5,739 bases of DNA from Patescibacteria group bacterium (GTDB lineage: Bacteria > Patescibacteriota > Patescibacteriia > UBA2591 > PGYQ01): NCBI GenBank assembly GCA_020061725.1, contig JAGUXS010000080.1, forward strand, positions 1-5,739, written 5' to 3'. This document shows, piece by piece, positions 1 through 5,739 of this stretch (position 1 is the stretch's first letter; each line of letters starts with the position of its first letter). The position numbers and the translations under genes are program-made. The notes below the pieces were generated by a model that worked only from the letters and a program-made list of their open reading frames with translations, did no database searches and was not told where the DNA came from.

Positions 1-2
1 TT

Positions 3-11
3 ATTATAGCA
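3..11 (-). promoter_or_regulatory. Extended -10 promoter-like element pointing left
   Basis: On the minus strand the sequence reads TGCTATAAT, a perfect match to the bacterial extended -10 consensus (TGnTATAAT). No clear -35 hexamer sits 16-18 bases upstream, which extended -10 promoters can do without. It would drive a gene beyond the left edge, just after the cassette ends. In DNA this AT-rich such a match can occur by chance. Confidence 0.35.
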
Positions 12-132
12 AAAAATTGGCTGGAAGGAACAGAGGTACTAAGAATCACCCTTTAGCACCATTGTCTTAAATTCAGGGACTATACTAAAATAGTTTCATT
101 AAAACCATTTGAAAAAATTTATCTTTGGTAAT
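12..132. other. Left flank with no supported gene
   Basis: No convincing gene is visible here. Two short plus-strand frames are open from the left edge (ending at 56 and 70) but show no recognisable motif. Bases 1-60 have about 38% G+C and bases 61-120 about 22%, so the composition step seen near 4167 may have a counterpart here. Confidence 0.4.
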
Positions 133-159
133 AGGGGGCGTATTCTGAAATGCACCCCT
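133..159 (-). terminator. Terminator-like hairpin after the glycosyltransferase
   Basis: Two bases past the TAA of the last cassette gene, the minus strand can fold AGGGG-(t)-GC-ATT-loop-AAT-(ac)-GC-CCCCT, a stem of about ten pairs with a one-base bulge and a small internal bulge. It is by far the most G+C-rich stretch nearby. A T run (ATTTTTTC) comes only about 15 bases later, so it is not a textbook intrinsic terminator. It may end the transcript or protect its 3' end. Confidence 0.45.
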
Positions 160-161
160 GT

Positions 162-1199
162 TTATCTTTCAAAAAAATCACTTAATATGTCTGAAAAAGA
201 AAATTTCGAAACTTTGTTTCGAGTTTTGGTTAGGCAACGATTAATATATTTTTGATCATCATTTAAATATTTATGCATCAAATTAACAGCTTCACCCGTG
301 TTATTATATAAAAATTTTTTATTAATAAATTCTGGATAACACAATCTATTTGGCAATACGGGGATACAACCAACCAATACGCTTTTAATAACAGAATATC
401 CGAAGTTTTCTTGCTTGGCGCAACTTAAAACTATCTTGGCCATAGAAAGAGTATTTAAATGTTCGTTAAAGGATTCAGCAAAAATAAATTTTACATTTTT
501 AAAATTTTTTAATTTTAAATAATAATCATTTTTATAAATAATTTTTTCCTTTTGAGGAATTGTAATAAAAAATTTTACATTCGGCATTTTTTTTACAATA
601 TCAATAAATTGAGTTAATCCTTTGTCGTTGTTTAAGCGATGCGGGAAAATAACGTCATATTTTTTTATATGATATTGAAAAGAAACAAAATTGATGCCAT
701 CTATTCCAAATGGGAATATTTTTACTTTATTACTTATTGAGACTGGTAATTTTTTCGCAATATGTTGCGAAGGAGCATAAATACTGTCATACACTTGGGC
801 CCAACTCAACTCAAACTTTTTTAACCAGGAAAAGGCATAAATATCGTCGTTAAAAAAAGATGTTCCGTGCAATAATGCACCATATTTGCATCTTTCGTTG
901 CCGAGTTGTTGATTATTGTAAAACAATATATCTATCCCTGGATTGAAATAATCTAAAAATAAAATATTTTTAGCATTTTTAATTTGGCATAAAGTTTTTA
1001 TTAAATTTATCTGCCCTTTAATATAATTATGGTCATCGAGAAAATTACCTGACAATTTATTGGGTAAAGGATCTTTAGCCCCAATAAATAAAATTTCCGT
1101 TTTTGAATTTTTAACAGCCGACTTTAATCTCAATACAATATCTTCAAAAGAAGTCCCAGAATAATAAGGCGGCACAGCTATTATGTTTTTATTTTTCAT
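162..1199 (-). CDS. GT-B fold glycosyltransferase (GT4-like)
   Basis: This 345-residue protein is predicted to transfer a sugar from an activated donor, probably a nucleotide sugar, in the cytoplasm; no membrane segment or signal peptide is visible. The C-terminal half carries GT4-type marks. A strand plus FPHRLNNDKG (185-194) resembles the usual R-x-x-x-K-G phosphate-binding start of the second domain. ENFGYSVIKS (264-273) matches the E-x-F-G-x-x-x-x-E donor-ribose motif, but with Ser where the second Glu normally sits. VGCIPVLPNRLCYPE (276-290) closely resembles the equivalent stretch of GTDC1/QTMAN-like enzymes. The N-terminal domain (1-165) is divergent, with a LDYFNPGID element (82-90) and LLHGTSF (109-115), a likely acceptor-side loop. 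The ATG overlaps the stop of the ATP-grasp gene by four bases, which fixes the start and implies translational coupling; there is no Shine-Dalgarno. It is the last gene of the cassette, followed by a hairpin. Acceptor and sugar are unknown. The fold assignment is firm, the reaction is not. Confidence 0.85.
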   Translation of the reverse strand: MKNKNIIAVPPYYSGTSFEDIVLRLKSAVKNSKTEILFIGAKDPLPNKLSGNFLDDHNYIKGQINLIKTLCQIKNAKNILFLDYFNPGIDILFYNNQQLGNERCKYGALLHGTSFFNDDIYAFSWLKKFELSWAQVYDSIYAPSQHIAKKLPVSISNKVKIFPFGIDGINFVSFQYHIKKYDVIFPHRLNNDKGLTQFIDIVKKMPNVKFFITIPQKEKIIYKNDYYLKLKNFKNVKFIFAESFNEHLNTLSMAKIVLSCAKQENFGYSVIKSVLVGCIPVLPNRLCYPEFINKKFLYNNTGEAVNLMHKYLNDDQKYINRCLTKTRNKVSKFSFSDILSDFFER

Positions 1200-2260
1200 A
1201 TATTTAGAGGACGAATAAAATCAACCTCATTATCATAACGAGTTAATATTAAATCATTGTCCTTGGTCTCGTTAAGCCTTATATCTTCCATAAATAAAGC
1301 ACCGTTATATTCTAAATCATTCGTAATTAATGTAGGAATGGTAGCCGCGGTCATTCTTATATTGGCTTCTAAAATCTGTAGATTGTTTTTGTTATTTATG
1401 ATAAAATCTATTCCAAAAAAACCCTCATAATCATCCAAAAGTGGAGACAATTTATTAAGACATTCTTTTAATGTTTGAAATAAATTTTCGTCTATGCCAT
1501 CTATCGGCAATATTTTTGAACCAACAAAATAATGACCATTAATTATTTGCTGTTCAGAAAAACCAAAAATAAAAATATCTTTTTTTTCTTTTACGCATTG
1601 TACGCTACAGGGTTTCCCGTCAACACAATCTTCAAAATACCAATCTAATGGGTTATTTTTAAAAAGCATTTGAAAGTTTTTACTGTTTCTAATTTCCAAA
1701 ATATTAAAAACGGTAAAACCGCCCGATCCCTGTCGTCTTTTTATAAACCCCTCATGCCCTTCGATTAACAAAAAATCTATTTCTTTTTGCGATTTAATCT
1801 TAAACCACTTCGGGGTTAATTTTTCAAGTAGCTCCTTTTGTTTAAATTTATCATTTTTTATTAAGAAATCTAGATAATTATAATTTAATTTTAAATTATA
1901 TTTTTGAGCTAATAAATCTGCTTGCGGATGTGGTACGGCCACAACTAAATATAGGGTTCCTTTAGAAATTTTGGATTCAATTCTTTCAAAAATTGATTTT
2001 CTGGAATCATCGTTTTTGGGAATTGAAATGAGATTATTCTTGTTTAGATAGTTTAAATTATTGCTATCTTCATTTACAACAACATTTTGATTATTTAAAA
2101 TCCACGGAAATAAATTTTCATATTTCCACATAGCTGGGATTTTATAATTCATTGATTCACTAATAGCCCTAAAGTCAGAAATATATAACGCTTTTTTGTT
2201 TTTTAAAAACTTAATGTCTTCTGATTTTAATCTTTCCTTTGTTATTGAAAATTTTGTCAT
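1196..2260 (-). CDS. ATP-grasp domain ligase
   Basis: This 354-residue protein looks like an ATP-grasp enzyme, a class that activates a carboxylate as acyl-phosphate and joins it to an amine or other nucleophile. Residues 1-130 form a pre-ATP-grasp region with no recognised match. NDKFKQKELLEKL (136-148) is the usual helix before the ATP-binding lobe. GFIKRRQGSGGFTVF (171-185) holds the ATP-contacting Lys and the flexible Gly-rich loop. WYFEDCVDGKPCSV (207-220) matches the E-x-x-x-x-G-x-E/P hinge region. GFFGIDFII (280-288) and LQILEANIRMTA (294-305) carry the metal-binding residues, likely Asp285, Glu298 and Asn300. The last motif is close to the classic E-x-N-x-R signature. It is cytoplasmic, with no membrane segments. 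The start is fixed by a four-base ATGA overlap with the upstream gene, and its TGA overlaps the next ATG in the same way. Substrates are unknown. Placed between two glycosyltransferases, it may couple an amino compound to a carboxylate of the same product. Carboxylate-amine ligase is more likely than a biotin-carboxylase-type role. Confidence 0.85.
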   Translation of the reverse strand: MTKFSITKERLKSEDIKFLKNKKALYISDFRAISESMNYKIPAMWKYENLFPWILNNQNVVVNEDSNNLNYLNKNNLISIPKNDDSRKSIFERIESKISKGTLYLVVAVPHPQADLLAQKYNLKLNYNYLDFLIKNDKFKQKELLEKLTPKWFKIKSQKEIDFLLIEGHEGFIKRRQGSGGFTVFNILEIRNSKNFQMLFKNNPLDWYFEDCVDGKPCSVQCVKEKKDIFIFGFSEQQIINGHYFVGSKILPIDGIDENLFQTLKECLNKLSPLLDDYEGFFGIDFIINNKNNLQILEANIRMTAATIPTLITNDLEYNGALFMEDIRLNETKDNDLILTRYDNEVDFIRPLNI

Positions 2261-4167
2261 AAATAATGATTATATAATTTATTAAAATCTATTGCTTCTT
2301 TTATGCTTTTTAAGTTTGGTTTAATAACACTAAAGATATATAAATTAGACGAAGAACTATAACTTAAAGAATTATTTTTAATTTTATGTATTTTTAAAAA
2401 TTTATCAGCTCTTTTCCTCTCATCATAAAAGTGGGGTAATTTGTACTGACTGAAGTTTTTTATGACTTCCTTTAAATATATATTGCTTTTTAGTAATATG
2501 CTTTGCAAAATAAAAATATTTTTACCCATCATGGTGGGATTCAAAATTACATAAAATTCTTTCTCTCTAAAATCATTATCCAACATCTTTAATCCAGTAT
2601 ATATAAAGGCCAATGCCCCATTCAATGTATATGGGGGGTCGGTTATAAATGTTTGAACTGTTGGTAATTTTTTTTCTTTCTCGATAAATCTAATATCAAT
2701 GTTAATTATTTTAAAATGATTTTTAACGTCTTTTATGAGATTGATAATTTTTTTATCTTTTTCTATAACAATAGGGAATGCCCAGTAATCATTTATAAAT
2801 TTTAAACTTAATAAATCATCGTCTCCTATAATCGCAAATCTTAAATACTCAGCAAAAGGATAACGATTTTTAAATAATCTATATCTTTTGTCTCTGGATT
2901 GTTCATCACAAGGAAATTGATCTAAATTTTTATTAGGCTTTGTAGAAATTTTTTGCTTTAAAATTCGCAAAGAATAAGGCAGGGTGAAAGAAAAATTAAA
3001 TAGTTTTTTAATTCTCCCATTATTCTCTATAGAAACGATGCCATTATTTATAGATGCCGTAATAATCGGCGCTAAGTTATCAAAATCGGCAAAACTATTT
3101 TTCACAAAATCATCTATATTATTAGAATTTTGCAAAATAAAAATTAACCGAGCAAAATCTATCTTAGAACATAAATAATGTTCTTTCCAATAATCTGTTT
3201 TGATTTTGTTCGATGCCAATAAATCTAAAGGAAGCAATTTTAAATAATCATCGTAAGATTTTTCAATACGATAATCATAATGTAAATTTTTTAAATCTTC
3301 CAATATTCTACTTTTATCGCTTATTTTATTAAAAAATGTTTTCTCTACATGAAACCAATAATAATTGTTCTCTATCAATTTTAAGAAATAATCAATTAAA
3401 TTTCTTGTCCGTCCTTTTTTAATTTTATGATTTACGTGCACCACAGATATATCTTTTAAGGATATAAAATTGAAACCACATTTAAATAATTTAAACATCA
3501 AGTAGTCATCTTCGAATCCGTAACCCCTAAAATCAGGGAAGCCGCTAGATTTATTAAACACATCTTTATTACAAAAACCAAAATTACCTATAAATGTTTT
3601 TGTTAGCAATTTTTTATTTGTGGTACCATCTCTATACAACATTGTTTCTGAATTGCCAGATATTTTTTTCAACAAATCATTACTACCATTTTCTATATTT
3701 TTAAAAATAATTTTACTTTCTTTTTGAAAAAGAGATTGATTCGTCCAAAACCTCTTAGCCCCATATCCATAATCAAATTTTTGAGACAATTTATGTATTT
3801 TAAAAAATGCTTTTTTATCTAAAATTATCGTATCATCGTCAATAAAAATTAACACATTTCCAGCTGCTGCTTTAACCCCTTTGTTCCTTGCCGTACCCCT
3901 ACTAAGGGATGATTCGTTATTTATTATTTTAAATTTAAATGGCGTTTTCCTTTTATCGTTCCATTCATTAATTTTATTTTTTATTTTATTTAAATTTACG
4001 TTCTTTTTGTGACTGTTTTCGACTAAAATTACTTCCGCTGCATTGTCATAATTTTGATTAAAAATTGAACAAAGACAGTGAAAAATAGAATATCCTTTTT
4101 TGATATTAGAATTGCAAGAAAGCACGATACAAGATATTAAATTACAATTTTTGTCTTTAATTTTCAT
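2257..4167 (-). CDS. GT2 glycosyltransferase fused to BpsA-like aminopropyltransferase
   Basis: This is a 636-residue, apparently two-enzyme protein. Residues 8-250 are a GT-A glycosyltransferase of the family 2 type. They show an ISCIVLSCNS opening strand, SRGTARNKGVKAAAGNVLIF (89-108), the metal-binding IDDDT (109-113), a GYGFEDDYL acceptor/base motif (215-223) and a VVHVNH element (242-247). Residues about 250-335 are a helical, charged linker. Residues about 336-390 resemble the winged-helix N-terminal domain of branched-chain polyamine synthase BpsA (DUF43), including a NNGIVSIENNGRI wing. Residues 415-620 resemble its catalytic domain: LDQFPCDEQSRDKR, then IIGDDDLLSL (446-455) and TDPPYTLNGA (509-518), then NFSQYKLP (571-578). 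In archaeal and thermophile BpsA the GDDD and DPP motifs line the site that moves aminopropyl groups from decarboxylated SAM to spermidine. Both active sites look intact. The ATG lies in an ATGA overlap with the broken transporter frame, and the TGA overlaps the ATP-grasp start. No membrane segment or Shine-Dalgarno is seen. The fusion is read directly; acceptor and donor are inferred. Confidence 0.85.
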   Translation of the reverse strand: MKIKDKNCNLISCIVLSCNSNIKKGYSIFHCLCSIFNQNYDNAAEVILVENSHKKNVNLNKIKNKINEWNDKRKTPFKFKIINNESSLSRGTARNKGVKAAAGNVLIFIDDDTIILDKKAFFKIHKLSQKFDYGYGAKRFWTNQSLFQKESKIIFKNIENGSNDLLKKISGNSETMLYRDGTTNKKLLTKTFIGNFGFCNKDVFNKSSGFPDFRGYGFEDDYLMFKLFKCGFNFISLKDISVVHVNHKIKKGRTRNLIDYFLKLIENNYYWFHVEKTFFNKISDKSRILEDLKNLHYDYRIEKSYDDYLKLLPLDLLASNKIKTDYWKEHYLCSKIDFARLIFILQNSNNIDDFVKNSFADFDNLAPIITASINNGIVSIENNGRIKKLFNFSFTLPYSLRILKQKISTKPNKNLDQFPCDEQSRDKRYRLFKNRYPFAEYLRFAIIGDDDLLSLKFINDYWAFPIVIEKDKKIINLIKDVKNHFKIINIDIRFIEKEKKLPTVQTFITDPPYTLNGALAFIYTGLKMLDNDFREKEFYVILNPTMMGKNIFILQSILLKSNIYLKEVIKNFSQYKLPHFYDERKRADKFLKIHKIKNNSLSYSSSSNLYIFSVIKPNLKSIKEAIDFNKLYNHYL

Positions 4168-4866
4168 TTATATGAAACTTTTCTCTTAAATAAAATAAAT
4201 CTATTTATATACATAAACGGTGCGTTTATCAATCCCACTAGCCACTTAACCGCTATTTGACCAATTATCAACGGAAATATTGGCATAGTCCCCATAAACG
4301 CCAAAGGAACAAAAATAACAGAATGTCAAGCAAGAGCGGGCATCGAACTAAAAACATTTCTCATCCATAAATATTTACCCTTAGTTATTTTTTTAAACCA
4401 AGAGAAAACCATAGCGTCAAAATTTTCACTAATTAAAAAAGCTGCCCAACTAGCTATTGTAATTCTTGGTACTAAACCAAATATTTGCTGCCAAACATCC
4501 TGAATCTGCCAAAAGGGTGCTGGTGGAAACTTTACTCCTAACCAAAAAAAGGAAACCATTGCTACTTGGTTGACGAAAGCAATTAGAATCATTTTTTGGG
4601 TTTCTTTTCTACCAAATTTTTCATTGACAATATCTGTCAATAAATAAGTAATTGAAAAAAACTAAAATTCCGCTCGGGACAAAAAATGTTTTAAACCCTA
4701 AATTAAATTCAGATATTTTAACTGCTAATATCTGTGCCGAAAGCACAAAAGTGACGTAAAGAGCGATTAATAAATCTAGTTTATTAAATTTTCTCGCGTA
4801 CTAACTACCCAACAAGGTGAAACTGGTAACTCCCATAACCCAAGGAATAAGTAAATATATAGTCAT
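4164..4866 (-). pseudogene. Broken queuosine precursor transporter (YhhQ/Vut_1-like)
   Basis: Read through its lesions, this is a full-length member of the Vut_1 (DUF165, YhhQ/QPTR-type) membrane family, whose members import queuosine precursors such as preQ0 or preQ1. The ATG at 4864-4866 opens a hydrophobic N-terminus (IYLLIPWVMGVTSFTLLG). Family marks follow: YLLTDIVNEKFG, then a strong membrane segment, PRITIASWAAFLISENFDA, then GKYLWMRNVFSS, then HSVIFVPLAFMG and a C-terminal helix ending NAPFMYINRF. Three lesions break it: an in-frame TAG at 4801-4803, one extra base in a seven-base A run (T on the coding strand) at 4655-4661, and an in-frame TGA at 4326-4328. Removing one base gives 234 codons including the stop, the normal family length. 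The longest open piece (4326-4640) has 104 codons and begins at TTG. The terminal TGA overlaps the next ATG as ATGA. Three lesions in 0.7 kb, against none in about 4.7 kb of neighbouring coding DNA, favour true decay over sequencing error. No insertion sequence is seen. Confidence 0.85.
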
Positions 4867-4958
4867 AATAAAGAATTTTATCTAAAATTTTTTCTATCCA
4901 AAGTTATACTGATTGATGATTCTCGAATTTATACGCATCAACGAAAATTTTTAAATTT
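4867..4958. other. Short AT-rich intergenic gap, weak promoter candidate
   Basis: These 92 bases separate the methyltransferase stop from the broken transporter. On the minus strand a TATAAC hexamer (4903-4908) could be a -10 element for the downstream genes, but no good -35 sits at 16-18 bases from it. A six-base inverted repeat, ttgatg (4913-4918) and catcaa (4936-4941), encloses a 17-base loop, too loose for a convincing terminator. No Shine-Dalgarno precedes the transporter ATG. I would not assign a firm regulatory role here. Confidence 0.25.
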
Positions 4959-5663
4959 TTATTTATACCCGCTATTTAAAATCCCCTGTTGGGCATAAAC
5001 TGATTTATTCTCCGATACGTTTCTAAAACCGGCGTTAGATAATAATTCCTTCTGCTCATCAAATTCCAAAAAATCAAAATCGCCGGTTTTATGTTCACCT
5101 TTAATTTTAGCGTTATAATAAAACATTTTGATTGTCGGCACCATTAATTTTATACCTTTTATAATTACTCCTAGCAATCCTGTTTTTTTGATATCTTGTT
5201 TGATGTGGGCAAGATAAATTTTTATCGGCTTAAATTCTTTATGGATGTTGGCAATAACGATTTTTCCGCCGGGTTTTAGGACTCGATAAAATTCCTTCAT
5301 TATTTGCTCTCGATATTTCCTGGGCACGGCATAAATGGTGTTATTGGAACAAATTTTATCAAATTCATTATCAACAAACGGCAGTTTTTCGGTCAAGTCG
5401 GCCAGAACAATAATAGCTGCGGGGTCTTTCTTTTTATAAATATTGAGCGCCTCTTGGATATTATCTAAAGCTACCGGCATTCCTCCCCTCTTTTTAATCT
5501 CAATGGCCAAATTGCCAGTACCGGCGCCGGCCTCAAGAATTCTTTCTCCGTTTTTTATCTCCAATTCGTCGGCTATATTCCGTAGCAACTCCTGGTAAGG
5601 AATGACTAAATTTAAAACATCATAAACTTCAAAATACTTTTCCCAAAATTTAGTGTCTAACAT
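4959..5663 (-). CDS. Class I SAM-dependent methyltransferase (UbiE-like)
   Basis: This 234-residue protein is an intact Rossmann-fold methyltransferase of the Methyltransf_11/UbiE-COQ5 type, a usual length for the group. Motif I is ILEAGAGTG (42-50), which binds SAM. The acidic end of strand 2 is ALDNI (65-69), the adenine-contact region is ADLTEKLPFVDNEFDKI (88-104), and the post-motif helix and strand are FYRVLKPGGKIVIANI (125-140). Residues about 145-190 form a helical, partly hydrophobic insert (IKQDIKKTGLLGVIIKG and following) that probably shapes the substrate pocket and could touch a membrane. The ATG at 5661-5663 overlaps the end of the upstream frame by seven bases, suggesting coupling; an AGGA lies about 12 bases upstream, too far to be a strong ribosome site. 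It ends with TAA. Its G+C is clearly higher than in the 162-4167 genes, so it probably belongs to the older background. The substrate (quinone, lipid or small molecule) cannot be told. Confidence 0.85.
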   Translation of the reverse strand: MLDTKFWEKYFEVYDVLNLVIPYQELLRNIADELEIKNGERILEAGAGTGNLAIEIKKRGGMPVALDNIQEALNIYKKKDPAAIIVLADLTEKLPFVDNEFDKICSNNTIYAVPRKYREQIMKEFYRVLKPGGKIVIANIHKEFKPIKIYLAHIKQDIKKTGLLGVIIKGIKLMVPTIKMFYYNAKIKGEHKTGDFDFLEFDEQKELLSNAGFRNVSENKSVYAQQGILNSGYK

Positions 5664-5739
5664 AAATTAAGTTTATCCTGCGGCGTAAAACCAATGGTTT
5701 TTAAGGTCTGGGCTTCTCTCTTGGTATTAATAAACCAAA
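5657..5739 (-). CDS. C-terminal end of an unidentified gene (cut by the window edge)
   Basis: A minus-strand frame is open from the right edge to a TAG at 5657-5659 and encodes 26 residues, starting WFINTKREAQTLKTIGF and ending LNLC. It stops seven bases inside the methyltransferase start, the sort of overlap seen between co-transcribed genes, and it has the same higher G+C as that gene. The other two minus-strand frames close after 12 and 3 codons. The tail is too short to name a family. It is most likely the end of the gene that precedes the methyltransferase in its operon. Confidence 0.5.
   Translation of the reverse strand, partial: WFINTKREAQTLKTIGFTPQDKLNLC

Noticed and set aside
2..70. 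Plus-strand frames open from the left edge, ending at 56 and 70
   Set aside because: Both are under 25 codons, overlap each other in different frames and show no family motif, so coding status cannot be supported.
2984..3178. Plus-strand open frame of 64 codons
   Set aside because: It lies wholly inside and antisense to the GT2-BpsA gene, has no recognisable motif and no ribosome site; it is a shadow of the real frame.
4323..4331. Recoded UGA (genetic code 4 or 25) as explanation for the in-frame TGA
   Set aside because: The same gene also has an in-frame TAG and a frameshift, TGA serves as the stop of two intact genes in ATGA overlaps, and no intact gene has an internal TGA.
4326..4640. 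A separate 104-residue protein starting at TTG
   Set aside because: Its sequence is the middle of a Vut_1 transporter, with matching family sequence continuing on both sides past a frameshift and a stop, so it is a fragment of the pseudogene.
4903..4941. Promoter or terminator between the methyltransferase and the transporter
   Set aside because: The -10-like hexamer has no properly spaced -35, and the inverted repeat has six pairs with a 17-base loop and no T run fitting a terminator; kept only as a low-confidence note.
1..5739. CRISPR array, tRNA or rRNA gene, insertion sequence or long direct repeats
   Set aside because: I looked on both strands and saw no regularly spaced repeats, cloverleaf-like sequence, rRNA signature or transposase motif; repeated A/T runs are only low-complexity AT-rich DNA.

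Overview
The window is AT-rich bacterial DNA with every convincing gene on the minus strand. Genes are packed with 4-7 base overlaps and almost no Shine-Dalgarno sequences. This style, plus the mix of small glycosyltransferases, an ATP-grasp enzyme and a Vut_1-type transporter, fits a small-genome lineage such as Patescibacteria/CPR (Parcubacteria-like). That placement is an inference; no phylogenetic marker is present. UGA and UAA act as ordinary stops.

Reading in the direction of transcription (high to low coordinates): the last 26 codons of an unidentified gene run in from the right edge and overlap the start of an intact class I SAM-dependent methyltransferase (4959-5663). A gap of about 90 bases follows. 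Next comes a full-length but broken queuosine-precursor-transporter-like gene (4164-4866), with an in-frame TAG, a +1 frameshift in a homopolymer and an in-frame TGA. This right-hand part has about 37-40% G+C in the lines I counted by hand.

From about position 4167 downwards G+C drops to about 20-30%. Three intact genes follow, each joined to the next by an ATGA stop/start overlap: a 636-residue protein (2257-4167), an ATP-grasp ligase (1196-2260) and a GT-B glycosyltransferase (162-1199). The 636-residue protein is the highlight. Its N-terminal third is a GT-A (family 2-like) glycosyltransferase. Its C-terminal half looks like an entire BpsA-type branched-chain polyamine synthase: a winged-helix-like region, then a Rossmann-like aminopropyltransferase domain with GDDD and DPPYT motifs. 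I know of no described system that combines these activities.

Together the three AT-rich genes look like a short biosynthetic cassette: two sugar transfers, one ATP-dependent amide or ester-type ligation, and one aminopropyl (or other SAM-derived) transfer. The product could be a glycosylated polyamine conjugate, a decorated surface glycan or a modified small molecule; the sequence does not say which. The composition step suggests the cassette was acquired separately from its neighbours. The left 161 bases hold a terminator-like hairpin and, at the very edge, an extended -10 promoter-like sequence pointing out of the window.
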